Assembly: GCF_008370255.1 (NCBI RefSeq)
Contig: NZ_SEUI01000002.1
Location: 1 to 64,000, forward strand
Origin: Pseudoalteromonas sp. FUC4
Lineage (GTDB): Bacteria > Pseudomonadota > Gammaproteobacteria > Enterobacterales > Alteromonadaceae
DNA: 64,000 bases
Reading direction: 5' to 3'
Shown here: positions 39,688-49,376 of the stretch, in pieces
Layout: every line of letters begins with the position of its first letter
How positions within the stretch are numbered: the stretch's first letter is position 1
Made by a program: the position numbers and the translations under genes
The notes under the pieces: generated by a model
What the model saw: the letters and a program-made list of their open reading frames with translations, nothing else
Told to the model about the DNA's origin: nothing
Database searches by the model: none

Positions 39688-39840
39688 AAATATCCATATT
39701 AATTATAAAAATCGCGAGTTGATGCTCACATAACGCTTAACTAATTGATGTAAAATGACAGGCTGTTATTAGCAACAAATCACAGAAAACCAAACTTTAT
39801 ACATCCTTTTAATTGAATTGCCATAACATGAGAATAGACC

Positions 39841-40299
39841 TTACAAACCCTGTGTTAAATCTTGCGCTAACGTACCCGTTGGCTTTTCAACTACCCGTAA
39901 TAACTCTTTTCCATCATCTTTTACTATAAACGTAGGTGTGTATTGTAAGTCATGAGCCTGTGCAATGCCGGCATCATCGCGCTTGTTGTAACCTACGGCC
40001 ACGTAGTCAATACTGGCAAGTGTAACTTTAGATTCATCAAGCAGCTTAACTAAACGCGGTACTTCGCGTTCACTGTCGTGACACCATGTACCAAATAATA
40101 CAATTAGCTCCTTGCCTTCTAGCTTTTGCATTAGGGCTATATCTTGCTCGGTTGGTGTAAACGCTTTGTATTGTTCGTTAAATTTATCGTAGTCGCTTAA
40201 CAGTGCCTGCGTACTTATCTCGCCAGAAAATGGCGCCGTAGCAGCGCAGCTTACAAGCGGCATACTTAAAGCGCACAGTAAAATTAATTGTTTAAACAT
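39841..40299 (-). CDS. Thioredoxin-like lipoprotein
   Basis: A 152-aa exported protein. The signal peptide ends in a lipobox-like LVSC (Cys18). A thioredoxin fold follows, with LIVLFGTWCHDSEREVPRL and a cis-Pro segment LQYTPTFIV. The active site is CHDS: only the first cysteine is present, so it cannot form the usual CxxC disulfide and may act by a single-cysteine mechanism. It lies in the envelope, alone, downstream of the 655-aa protein gene. Confidence 0.82.
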   Translation of the reverse strand: MFKQLILLCALSMPLVSCAATAPFSGEISTQALLSDYDKFNEQYKAFTPTEQDIALMQKLEGKELIVLFGTWCHDSEREVPRLVKLLDESKVTLASIDYVAVGYNKRDDAGIAQAHDLQYTPTFIVKDDGKELLRVVEKPTGTLAQDLTQGL

Positions 40300-40370
40300 A
40301 AGGTTGCTCTTAATTTAGGTATCAAACGACTATACCCAATATTGAGTGTGGAGTGAACAGCTCTCAGGCG

Positions 40371-42338
40371 TTACTTTTTATCCATAAAAAAGTTTACTTG
40401 CGATAAGTTAGTTAAATATTCTCGCCTTACGTCTTTATTCTCAGCTAGCTTATCTAAATCACCAATTAAGGTAACTAGTTTATTATGAGAATGGCTGCTT
40501 GTTTTTTCAAACTCGTCTTGCTTTTCGTCACTCTCAACACGCTCTTTTTTATTCATGTTGTAGCTGTTTTCGTTTTCTTCAAGCCAAATATCGTCAATTA
40601 AGCGAATGTCACTTTTGCTAATCGTTTGTTCTTGCATCGCCATTTGCAGCTCGTATTGATTAGTTTGTGGATTAAACTCAAACATTTTTGTATCAACATC
40701 AACTTCGTGAGATTGGTCAAGCCCCACAAGTTCTTTATTTTTAACTGCGGTACCTACGTTATAACTCTCTTCTTTGTCGTAGTAGTCGGGGCGACTGTAT
40801 TGATAATCAAAGTGACTACTTACGTTTTTACTTTGTGTTAAACCGCTAAGATCCCCTAATTGGGTTTGTTCAGTCGCTTGGCTTAGCTCAATAGTGTTTT
40901 TAGGTTGATAGTCGCCGTTATCCAGCGCATATGAAAACGTAGCATCAAAATCAGCGAGCTTAGAAATACCCGATCCTAATGTATTTGGCGCTTTATTACC
41001 AAGCCCTTGGTAACGGGCATCGTTTGTAATCATATTATCAACTAAATCGGCAACCATGGCGCGCCCGTCATTAAAGTGCTGATCTGCAAGTGACTCTAAA
41101 TTGCTATAACGCTCAGCCGCCGACGACATACTCGCAAAAGCACTTTTAAACAATGCAAAGCCTTGCTGCATTGCCTCATCGCCTTTGCGCCCAAATGCCG
41201 ACTCTTTATCGTCTTTGGTGCTGTTTACTCGACTATCTTCTAGGCTTTGATCAAGCGACGCTAAATACTGCTGCATTTGCTGCGTGTCTTTAGCGCCAAT
41301 GGTTGACATATCGAGTGCAAAATCAATGTCGTTTTGCCCACCTACTGCTTTAAACACAAGTGCTTGCTGATTTGATGCTTCATCAATGGAATAACTTAAA
41401 TCAAGCGTATTCTGGGCAGTATCAAGCGCATCATTTTGCGTTGTTGAAAACGATACATTAAAACCGGCTAACTGCTCACTATTAAAGCCCGCTAAAAAAT
41501 CTAAGCTCATGTCTGTTTGGTTTGGAACTATAATAGGATTAAATGAATTCTCACTCACTTTAAAAAACTCATCAGCCATTTCGCCAACACCCGCCATAAC
41601 CTTCGTTAAAGCGCCATGTTCAGCCTCAGATAAATTGCCATTAACTTCGTAACTTATGCCAAAGCTATCTATCGCTTCACCGGTTTCTTCGTCATAACCT
41701 TGTGACGAATTAAAAGTGATATTTATAACATCACCTTCTTTAGTTTTTACCGAGAGCTCAAACAGGTAGTTATCGTCATCCTCGTATTTTGCGCGATTAA
41801 GGCTTTCCATGTACGGATTAAGCGTGCGCTCAACACGTTGCTGGCTTGAAGCTAAAAACGTTTTTTGCTCATGCCCAAGCTGCCCTAAGCTTAATAAAAT
41901 ATCGCTGGTATTAGCATAAGCACCCTGAATATTTTTAACTGATGTATTTAATCGCTCGATTAATTGGGTACTGTTTTCGTTTTTTAATAACCCCTCATGC
42001 TGAGAGCTTATTACGGTGCGCAGAGCGAGTTCTTCATTGGAGGGTTTATAGTTATTAAGGCTTGGTGTGCTCGATATTGTAAATAGTGAGGTTAATTGCT
42101 GCTGTAAAACATCCTCAACTTTTTGATTACTGGCTAGTGCTTCGTCAATAGTTTCGTTATTTAACTGACTAAGCAGCTCGTCGGTTATTTTAGGCGCGTT
42201 AATGTGTAAATCATTAATAGCTTGAAGGTCGCTGCTGGTTAGTAGCGAAGGACTCACAGAGCTTTGGTTAGTATTATTAACTGATTGAGCAAGCAAAGCG
42301 CTTAAATTAGCCTGACTGCCAAATATATTATTAACCAT
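40371..42338 (-). CDS. Large hypothetical protein, unrecognised
   Basis: A 655-aa acidic protein, rich in Asn, Gln, Ser, Asp and Glu, without signal peptide or membrane segment. The first ~150 residues are helical (DLQAINDLHINAPKITDELL). A central part has beta-type segments with repeated phrasing (YLFELSVKTKEGDVINITFN; AGFNVSFSTTQNDALD; LALDMS-like strands). The C-terminal ~80 residues are highly charged. I do not recognise a family. The intact length and clean frame argue that it is expressed. It shares direction with the thioredoxin-like gene 70 bp downstream. Confidence 0.7.
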   Translation of the reverse strand: MVNNIFGSQANLSALLAQSVNNTNQSSVSPSLLTSSDLQAINDLHINAPKITDELLSQLNNETIDEALASNQKVEDVLQQQLTSLFTISSTPSLNNYKPSNEELALRTVISSQHEGLLKNENSTQLIERLNTSVKNIQGAYANTSDILLSLGQLGHEQKTFLASSQQRVERTLNPYMESLNRAKYEDDDNYLFELSVKTKEGDVINITFNSSQGYDEETGEAIDSFGISYEVNGNLSEAEHGALTKVMAGVGEMADEFFKVSENSFNPIIVPNQTDMSLDFLAGFNSEQLAGFNVSFSTTQNDALDTAQNTLDLSYSIDEASNQQALVFKAVGGQNDIDFALDMSTIGAKDTQQMQQYLASLDQSLEDSRVNSTKDDKESAFGRKGDEAMQQGFALFKSAFASMSSAAERYSNLESLADQHFNDGRAMVADLVDNMITNDARYQGLGNKAPNTLGSGISKLADFDATFSYALDNGDYQPKNTIELSQATEQTQLGDLSGLTQSKNVSSHFDYQYSRPDYYDKEESYNVGTAVKNKELVGLDQSHEVDVDTKMFEFNPQTNQYELQMAMQEQTISKSDIRLIDDIWLEENENSYNMNKKERVESDEKQDEFEKTSSHSHNKLVTLIGDLDKLAENKDVRREYLTNLSQVNFFMDKK

Positions 42339-42503
42339 GATTATCCTTAATCGCTAAACCCTATTAAGTAATTTATCGGGCGCTTAGTTAAAAGCTTTAG
42401 CCTAAAGGCGCATTTTTTACCTATTATTTATACAAATAATTTATTAATAAGTTAAACAAACATAAATATAAATATATATCTGGTAAAAATAAATTGGATA
42501 AGC

Positions 42504-42536
42504 GTAGGTCGGATAAGCGCAGCGCCATCCGACACT
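42504..42536. repeat. REP-like palindromic element
   Basis: Arms gtcggat (42508-42514) and atccgac (42527-42533) flank an inner GCGC-rich loop; the whole resembles the GTAGGTCGGATAAG-type REP units scattered in many gammaproteobacterial genomes. It lies in the 228-bp gap between the 655-aa protein gene and a LysR gene. Confidence 0.65.
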
Positions 42537-42566
42537 CAATTAATCTACCCACCTTACTCTTAAGGG

Positions 42567-43493
42567 CTATTTTGTTTGCTTATTACCTTCACCTGTTTCT
42601 TTTATTCTTTGTACTAAAAAATCGACCGCCGCTTTTACCTTTGGCACTAAATAGCGCTGCTTTTGGTATAATAGATAAACGGCCATATTGGTGTTTTGCG
42701 TTATTGCCACCTCATGCTCAAACTTAAGCTCTTGCAACTGACCAGACTCAAGGTATGAGTCGAGCGCCCATCGAGTTGACATTAAAATGCCCTCACCATT
42801 ACACGCTTTTTTAGCCAGCCACGATCCGTTATTTGAAATAGCGACCGCAGGCCCAGAAACATCGTGCCATTGATCATCCACTTTACATAACCATGGTGTA
42901 GGCCCCGAGGGTGTTTTAAAATATAGGCCACGGTGCTGCAGTAATTCCATAGCACTTTTAGGCGTCCCGTATTTTTGCAAATAACCAGGCGATGCAACAG
43001 GTATAAAGCTATTATCCATAAGCTTAATTGCTAACACGCGCTCGTTAGGTGCATACCCTCCACGAATGGCTATATCAACGTCGTCACGCCCAAGGGTAGA
43101 AAGCTCATCGCTTAGGCTTACATCCAGTATAATTTCGGGATACAAAACACTAAATTCATCAAGTAGCGGCATTAAAATTTTGTCGCCAAAGCCAACCATA
43201 CAACTAATTGATAATCGCCCCATGGGTGTAGTTTGATAACTGCGCACTGTTTCTTGGCTCTGCGCCAGTTGCCCCAAAATTTGCTGCATATCGTTGTAAT
43301 AAATATGCCCAACTTCAGTAAGCTTAACAATGCGGGTTGAGCGTTTTAAAAGCGTAGCGCCTAAGCTTTTTTCTAAATCGGCTACTCGGCGCGACAACGA
43401 CGAAGGCGGCACACCAAACGCTTTTGCAGCTTTAGTAAAACTGCCTGTTTCGACTACTTTTATAAAATACCGTATAGCTTTTAGTTGATCCAT
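42567..43493 (-). CDS. LysR-family transcriptional regulator
   Basis: A 308-aa regulator with N-terminal HTH (LKAIRYFIKVVETGSFTKAA and PSSLSRRVADLEKSLGA) and effector domain (LSISCMVGFGDKILMPLLDE; DVDIAIRGGYAPNERV). It is divergent from the GST-oxidoreductase pair at 43660-45508, 166 bp away, and is the likely controller of that pair. Confidence 0.92.
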   Translation of the reverse strand: MDQLKAIRYFIKVVETGSFTKAAKAFGVPPSSLSRRVADLEKSLGATLLKRSTRIVKLTEVGHIYYNDMQQILGQLAQSQETVRSYQTTPMGRLSISCMVGFGDKILMPLLDEFSVLYPEIILDVSLSDELSTLGRDDVDIAIRGGYAPNERVLAIKLMDNSFIPVASPGYLQKYGTPKSAMELLQHRGLYFKTPSGPTPWLCKVDDQWHDVSGPAVAISNNGSWLAKKACNGEGILMSTRWALDSYLESGQLQELKFEHEVAITQNTNMAVYLLYQKQRYLVPKVKAAVDFLVQRIKETGEGNKQTK

Positions 43494-43659
43494 GCTGCCT
43501 CTGCGTTAAGTAAGCTTTATTATTGCCTAAAAGGCAAAAGTGATTCGCATTTTCCCTTATATATAAGCAAATTAAAACAAGTAATAATAACCTTAACTTA
43601 TCTACACGCTTTAATTTATTTAACGCCAATAGTTAAAGCTTAAAACCAAAGGCTACATT

Positions 43660-44337
43660 ATGATTACTTTGCACGGCTTCGCAGCTAGTAACTATTACAA
43701 CTTGGTTAAGCATGTACTTTTACACAAAGAGCTGCCATTTAATGAGCACCTTATATACAACAACGACGAGCAGTTTTTAGCTATAAACCCTATGGGAAAA
43801 GTACCGGCTATTACCACCGCTGATGGGCTAAATATTGCAGAGTCGAGCGTTATTTGCGACTACCTTGAAGAAACTTACCCAAGCAACACGCTATACCCTG
43901 AAGATTCAGCCGAGCGTGCTTTTGTTCGCCAAATTATGAAAATAAGTGAGCTTTACTTTGAATTGCCAAGCAGACGCTTAATTCCGTATGTATTTACAGG
44001 CTCCCCTGCACCTGAACACGTAAAAGACGACATTCGCAAGCTATTAACGCGCGGTGTAAACGCCCTTTGTGAATTAACGCATTTTTCGCCGTGGATAGCA
44101 GGCGAACAATTTAGCATGGCAGATATTTACGTTTACTACGTAAATACAGTGGTTAACGCATTCACGCCAAAAGAGCTTAATTGGGATGTACTGGCCGAAA
44201 TCCCAGGTATGAAAGAATGGCAAGTAAAAATGAGTCAATCGACTATTGCACAGCAAATAGAGGCAGATCGCCAAGCAAATATGCCTGAGTTTATGCAAAA
44301 GGTAACAGCACAAATACAGGCAGCTCAAAGCAAATAA
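43660..44337 (+). CDS. Glutathione S-transferase family protein
   Basis: A 225-aa cytosolic GST. The N-terminal thioredoxin-like domain has the cis-Pro and ESS motif (NPMGKVPAITTADG, then ESSVICDYLEETYP). The C-terminal helical domain has FSPWIAGEQFSMADIYVYYV. It probably conjugates or reduces electrophiles; the substrate is unknown. It is followed after 43 bp by an MDR oxidoreductase, and divergent to a LysR gene. Confidence 0.93.
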   Translation: MITLHGFAASNYYNLVKHVLLHKELPFNEHLIYNNDEQFLAINPMGKVPAITTADGLNIAESSVICDYLEETYPSNTLYPEDSAERAFVRQIMKISELYFELPSRRLIPYVFTGSPAPEHVKDDIRKLLTRGVNALCELTHFSPWIAGEQFSMADIYVYYVNTVVNAFTPKELNWDVLAEIPGMKEWQVKMSQSTIAQQIEADRQANMPEFMQKVTAQIQAAQSK

Positions 44338-44380
44338 TTACGCTATACGCTACCCATTCTCAATTTATAGGAACAGTATT

Positions 44381-45508
44381 ATGACAGATAAAAATATCCA
44401 ACTTACTTCAACTATCAGCGAAGACAATAAACTCACACTTGCCTTAAAAAACATCGAGATGCCAAAGCCAAATGCCGATGAAGTAGTTATTCGTATTGAA
44501 GCTGCACCATTAAATCCATCAGACTTAGGCGTTTTATTCAGCGCAGCTGATATGTCTACTGCAAAACAATCGGGTACTGATGAAAACCCAGTAATTACTG
44601 CTGATGTTCCAGCTCAATTTATGCCATCACTTAAAACACGTGTTGGTAAAGCAACACAAGTAGGTAATGAAGGTGCAGGCACCGTAGTAGCAGCAGGCTC
44701 ATCACAAGCCGCACAAGCATTAATGGGTAAAACCGTTGCAGTAATTGGCGGCGGTACGTATCGTCAATTTATATGTGCCAATGTACAAAGTTGCTTAGAG
44801 CTAAAAGAAGGGACTACCGCCAAAGAAGGTGCATCATCTTTTGTTAACCCACTTACCGCACTAGCAATGGTAGAAACCATGCGCGCTGAAGGTCATAAAG
44901 CTATTATTCACGCGGCTGCAGCTTCTAACCTTGGCCAAATGCTAAACCGTATTTGTATTGCTGATGGCGTTGATTTAATTAATATTGTTCGTAAACCAGA
45001 ACAAGAAAAATTACTGCGCGATATGGGTGCAAAATATATTGTTAACTCAAGCAGCGACACTTTTCTTGCTGACCTAACAGCTGCAATAATCGAAACCGGT
45101 GCAACTATAGCGTTCGACCCAATAGGTGGCGGCCAACTAACAAGTGACATTCTTAACTGTATGGAAGTTGCAGCTGCGCGCGATATGAAAGAGCACACAA
45201 TTTATGGCTCTGATACATTCAAACAAGTGTACATTTATGGCGCACTAGACCGCGGGCCTATTACACTTAATCGTAACTTTGGCTTTGCTTGGGCTGTAAG
45301 CGGGTTCTTGTTATTTAATGCTTTAGGTAAATTAGGCACAGATACAGTAATGAAAATGCGCAAACGCGTTGCTGATGAAATCACCACTACATTTGCGAGC
45401 AACTACACGCACGAAGTGTCATTAGCTAAGGTATTACACTTACAGTCAATTGCCGCTTATTCTAAACAAGCAACAGGCGAAAAGTACTTAATTAAACCTC
45501 AAACTTAA
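44381..45508 (+). CDS. MDR-family zinc-binding-type NAD(P)H oxidoreductase
   Basis: A 375-aa medium-chain reductase/dehydrogenase. The GroES-like N-terminus has EVVIRIEAAPLNPSDLGVLF, and VGNEGAGTVVAAG precedes the Rossmann domain (about 170-270, IHAAAASNLGQMLNRICIAD). The catalytic zinc ligands are not evident, as in quinone oxidoreductases. It probably forms an operon with the upstream GST. Confidence 0.9.
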   Translation: MTDKNIQLTSTISEDNKLTLALKNIEMPKPNADEVVIRIEAAPLNPSDLGVLFSAADMSTAKQSGTDENPVITADVPAQFMPSLKTRVGKATQVGNEGAGTVVAAGSSQAAQALMGKTVAVIGGGTYRQFICANVQSCLELKEGTTAKEGASSFVNPLTALAMVETMRAEGHKAIIHAAAASNLGQMLNRICIADGVDLINIVRKPEQEKLLRDMGAKYIVNSSSDTFLADLTAAIIETGATIAFDPIGGGQLTSDILNCMEVAAARDMKEHTIYGSDTFKQVYIYGALDRGPITLNRNFGFAWAVSGFLLFNALGKLGTDTVMKMRKRVADEITTTFASNYTHEVSLAKVLHLQSIAAYSKQATGEKYLIKPQT

Positions 45509-45567
45509 TTAAATGGGCTTAAGTAAGTATTAAAGACCGCAGCATTTAACGCAGTGGTTTTAAAATT

Positions 45568-45601
45568 AAAAAGCAGATGCTAATTAGGTATCTGCTTTTT
45601 T
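45568..45601 (+). terminator. Rho-independent terminator after the GST-oxidoreductase operon
   Basis: An 11-bp stem aaaaagcagat/atctgcttttt with an 11-nt loop and T-run, 60 bp past the stop. Confidence 0.88.
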
Positions 45602-45711
45602 GTCATAATAAAAAGACTACTTTGTAACTACTTAAAGTCCAAGATTTAAGATAACGTCTAGATTGTCTTTCGTTCGCTATCAATATTGAGTGATGAAGAT
45701 ATTACTGATTA

Positions 45712-46539
45712 TTACTGCCCAATTGGGTAACTGACTATTGTTTGATAGTCGGCTAATGCCATCATCTGGTTACCCTTTAATCCATGAAATGGGAATTCTG
45801 CAAACTCGTAACCCCTTGAGTTTAAATCTAGACATATTTTCCTATCGGTTAATATTAGTTTCCGTGCATGAGCTGGATATATACCTTCATTTTTCTTAGT
45901 TACCATAAATGCGATTGGAAAAAAGCTTAATAAACTGACAGTAGAAATATTTCCATTGTTATAAAATCCAACACACTTCGCGCTTAAATGTTTATTATAA
46001 GGGTAATACCAATAATATATATCGTGAGTATCATCAATAGCGCTATCTTCGCCAAGAACAAAATTTTTTAGTGGCTGAAAATAAGGCGAATACTGTGGCT
46101 CATCTTTACATTCTTTAACCGAAGTTGCGGCCAGAACATGACCAATCATTGCCCTTGAAAACTTTTTAGCATCAATATTTGTATTGATAAGTGTGTATGG
46201 GCTACCACTATGAAAGAAATAATCCTTTATTTGCAATGTTAGAGATTTACAGACCCTAGCCACTTCATCATCGTTACCACCTAGGTGAGTATTATTACAA
46301 TTATGACAAATAGTTTTGAACTTACTACCATTTGGTGAATGTACGCCTTTAACTCTTGATGCTTCAACCTCCATCAACTCTGTAATATGACGCTGCTCAA
46401 CCTTAGTTATTGTTATCGCACCTTTTGGAGGTACATGGTCTTGAGAAAGCCGGCCGTAAATACCGCAAATCAATCAAAACCCAGCTTGAATTTTTGTATG
46501 CTCAAATCGCTTTGATATGCTCTTACTATAGCTTCCCAT
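45712..46539 (-). pseudogene. HNH endonuclease-like gene interrupted by TGA at the first zinc cysteine
   Basis: From ATG 46539 (AAGGA upstream) the frame gives MGSYSKSISKRFEHTKIQAG and F, then TGA at 46474-46476, and continues in the same frame as LICGIYGRLSQDHVPPKGA, FKTICHNCNNTHLGGNDDE. HNH proteins of this type have CxxC before the DHVPPK motif. Here the TGA stands exactly where the first Cys is expected, one base from TGT or TGC. The longest uninterrupted part (TTG 46473, 253 aa) lacks that ligand. The remainder, about 200 residues, is unrecognised and intact. It is probably a recently inactivated nuclease, possibly defence-related. Confidence 0.65.
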
Positions 46540-46820
46540 ATTTAACGTCCTTGTGTAATGAGTTAATAATTTCTTGAGTTGGTTTTAACAAATTATGTAA
46601 GAGATCGCTAATACTAAGTTTGTTAATTAACTCTGTAAAAATTGGAGGCAATAAAAAAAACGTGCTTCGTTAGTTTTATTTGAACACGAAAACAAAAAGA
46701 TCCTCTTTGATCAAACTACTCAATAATTGTACTAATTAATGCAATTAGTCATAAATCTGTAACTTTGATCCGCGATAATCTCTATCCGATAAATGAATAG
46801 ACTCAAGAAGATTAAGTAAG

Positions 46821-47306
46821 ATGAGTACACCCTTAGTGCAACTAACATTTGCACAGCAATCATTTGATGATTCTATGTCTGCGGCGATGAGCCACGCTAT
46901 GGAATATGAAAAGCTATCGCTAAAAGCCAATGCTGCGCATAACATTACGCTGCAGTGTGTGTTGCCTGATGGCGCAAATGAGAGCGATGTTATTTCACTA
47001 AGTGCTACGCAGCCCAGTGCGCGTGGGGCGCAGTATTTTACTGAAAAAACGCTGAGCAATGCAGACCTTGAATCTGGTACTGTAAATCTTACTTTAAGTA
47101 ACATTACACAAAGCCAGTGTTTTGTAGTGCAAATGATGCTGCACGGAAAAAACACGACCTTAAAAGAAAGCCAACAACTCGATGTGTACATTAAAGCATT
47201 TGAGCAAGGCTACATTCCTGAGCAAATAAAAACTGAACACGCTAAGCCTCAAGGCGTTCGTAGCTACTTTGCGAGTATGGGGTCTACGTTTTTATCACTG
47301 TTTTAG
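46821..47306 (+). CDS. Hypothetical protein
   Basis: A 161-aa protein without signal peptide or membrane segment. It has short beta-prone stretches (HNITLQCVLPDGANESDVIS; GTVNLTLSNITQSQCFVVQM) and a C-terminal hydrophobic FASMGSTFLSLF. I do not recognise it. A sizeable opposite-strand frame overlaps it, but the plus-strand frame is the one with cleaner protein features and it fits the gap between the HNH remnant and anmK. Confidence 0.5.
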   Translation: MSTPLVQLTFAQQSFDDSMSAAMSHAMEYEKLSLKANAAHNITLQCVLPDGANESDVISLSATQPSARGAQYFTEKTLSNADLESGTVNLTLSNITQSQCFVVQMMLHGKNTTLKESQQLDVYIKAFEQGYIPEQIKTEHAKPQGVRSYFASMGSTFLSLF

Positions 47307-47347
47307 TGCTGGCAGCACTAAAATTACACGACACTACTTATAAGTTG

Positions 47348-48553
47348 TTAGTCTGCAAAACTTACTTTACCCATAGTAACTCCCGCAATACCTTGTGCGG
47401 TATTACTTAGGTGTTGCTGCTCACCGGCTAGGCATTCGTTTGCTAAAATAGCAAATAACACGGCCTCTTTTGCATCAGGGTTTATACCTAAATCGTCGGT
47501 GTTTTTAAAAGCCTTAATACGTGGACAAAGCGCTGTAAGTTGCGCCATTAGTAATGGGTTATGAATACCCCCACCACTTGCATACACCACACAATTTTGT
47601 GCGCGCTCCGCACATTCGTTTACTGCATTTGCTATAACAGTAGCAGTAAAGGTATTTAAGGTGGCCATTACATCTTCATGGCTTAAGTGCTGTGTATTTG
47701 TAAGCTGCTGTGCGGCGTTTAAATACGCTAAGTTAAATACCTCAGGCCCTGTGGTTTTAGGCATTGGAAGGTTAAAAAATGCGTTATTACATAATGCATT
47801 TAATAATGGTGTATTTACCTTGCCTGCTTTTGCTATTTTTGCGCCATCGTCATAATGTTGCCCTATAAAATGCTGCTGAACGTAAGCATCCATAATGGTA
47901 TTACCGGGGCCAATGTCGGAGCTAAATACGCCGTTTGCATCACCATTTTTGGGTAAAAACGTTAAGTTAGCTATGCCGCCCATATTTAGCAAAACCCGAC
48001 TCTCAACAGCGCTCGAAAAATACAAATAATCACCATACACAGCCAGTGGTGCGCCCTCACCTCCTGCGGCTATGTGTTTTTGCCTAAAATCACCAATAGT
48101 TGTAATACCCGTAGTAACGGCTATTTGGTCGCTATCGCCAATTTGTAAGGTGCCATTAGTAAAGCTTTTGTGGTTATGCTGCGACTGCGGGCAGTGGTAA
48201 ATGGTTTGCCCGTGGCTTGCTATTACATCAATACTTGCTGGGTTTATATTCCACTTAGCTAAGCACTGATTAACCATATTGCCATGGAGTTTACCTACCC
48301 ACGGGTGCAGTAAAGTTACAAGCTCTAAATCGCACTCTCGTTTGGCAAATACCTGCTTTATTTTAGTTTTATAATCGTCGTTGTAGTCAACGGTGATAAA
48401 ATTTAAAACCTCAATGTGTGTATTTAAGCCCGCGCCCGTTACTTTACACAGTGCAACATCAAGCCCATCCAACGAGGTGCCGCTCATTAAACCAATAATT
48501 AAACGGCTTGGTTTTTGGGCGCTGTTATAAAGTGCTTTAATGTGAGGGTGCAT
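47348..48553 (-). CDS. anmK: Anhydro-N-acetylmuramic acid kinase
   Basis: A peptidoglycan-recycling enzyme that opens and phosphorylates 1,6-anhydro-MurNAc to MurNAc-6-P. The 401 aa are full length. The ASKHA-type fold is visible from IIGLMSGTSLDGLDVALC, ASHGQTIYHCPQ, LLNMGGIANLTFL, DIGPGNTIMDAYV and VYASGGGIHNPLL. Single gene, convergent with the preceding hypothetical. Confidence 0.96.
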   Translation of the reverse strand: MHPHIKALYNSAQKPSRLIIGLMSGTSLDGLDVALCKVTGAGLNTHIEVLNFITVDYNDDYKTKIKQVFAKRECDLELVTLLHPWVGKLHGNMVNQCLAKWNINPASIDVIASHGQTIYHCPQSQHNHKSFTNGTLQIGDSDQIAVTTGITTIGDFRQKHIAAGGEGAPLAVYGDYLYFSSAVESRVLLNMGGIANLTFLPKNGDANGVFSSDIGPGNTIMDAYVQQHFIGQHYDDGAKIAKAGKVNTPLLNALCNNAFFNLPMPKTTGPEVFNLAYLNAAQQLTNTQHLSHEDVMATLNTFTATVIANAVNECAERAQNCVVYASGGGIHNPLLMAQLTALCPRIKAFKNTDDLGINPDAKEAVLFAILANECLAGEQQHLSNTAQGIAGVTMGKVSFAD

Positions 48554-48702
48554 AATGGCATCTAAAATAAGTGTAATATTTTGCTTATATTAGAGGACTT
48601 TAAAACAAAGTAATAGCCGTAAACCGTTTAATTTAGGTTCTTATTGTTTAACTCTTAAATGATTGCTAAGTTAGTGTGCATACTAAAAATTTATGAAAAA
48701 AT

Positions 48703-49203
48703 ATGATCACCCTCAGAGAGTTTAAAGCCCAAGACGCGCCTTTTATTATAAACACCCTAAATGATGAACAGGTGACGCGTTTTCTATCGTCAAAAATTCC
48801 GTTTCCGTATACGCAAGCCGATGCTGATTGGTGGATAAACCAAGGCTCAAAAAACGGCGTAATTGATGCAACGGCTAAGGCCATTGTTGTAAATGGGCAA
48901 TTTGCGGGCTGTATTGGTGTAACTCCCGGCGAATTTGAATACAGCCACAGTGGCGAAATTGGTTATTGGCTAAATAAAGCCTATTGGGGGCAAGGTATTA
49001 TTACACGCGCTATTGAACTTATATGCAATGAAGCGTTTGCAAGCTCACACTTAAACAGAATTTTTGGTGCAGTATTTGCTGGTAATACCGGCTCAATGAA
49101 AGCACTTATTAAAAGTGGTTTTGAGCAAGAGGCTGTGCTTAAACAGGCTATTTATAAAAACGGCGTATTTTACAATAGCCATATTTTTAGCAAGCTAAAA
49201 TAA
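48703..49203 (+). CDS. GNAT-family N-acetyltransferase (RimJ/RimL-like)
   Basis: A 166-aa acetyltransferase with the acetyl-CoA loop in EIGYWLNKAYWGQGIITRAI and the C-terminal NRIFGAVFAGNTGSMKALIK and SGFEQEAVLKQ motifs typical of RimJ/RimL-type enzymes. Substrate unknown; relatives acetylate protein N-termini or small molecules. Single gene. Confidence 0.9.
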   Translation: MITLREFKAQDAPFIINTLNDEQVTRFLSSKIPFPYTQADADWWINQGSKNGVIDATAKAIVVNGQFAGCIGVTPGEFEYSHSGEIGYWLNKAYWGQGIITRAIELICNEAFASSHLNRIFGAVFAGNTGSMKALIKSGFEQEAVLKQAIYKNGVFYNSHIFSKLK

Positions 49204-49376
49204 GCCATTTAGAATAAATACTCTGCAAAGCTTGAATTACCAGTACCTCGCCCAAAGCTAATGTATTGAGGTAAAAATATATATTTACACTGCTTAGCGC
49301 GCATTATTGTTTAGGTTAGATATTAATTTAACGCATAAACATTCGCTAAGTACATTCACTTTAAGAGGAGATTTTT

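Noticed and set aside
46471..46480. Selenocysteine at the TGA of the HNH gene
   Set aside because: The position is a structural zinc Cys in a nuclease, no SECIS-like hairpin was apparent, and other broken genes in the window carry stops too. Nonsense mutation is simpler.
46745..47191. Minus-strand 148-codon ORF opposite the hypothetical protein at 46821
   Set aside because: Cysteine- and serine-rich shadow without start signals; the plus-strand frame looks more protein-like.
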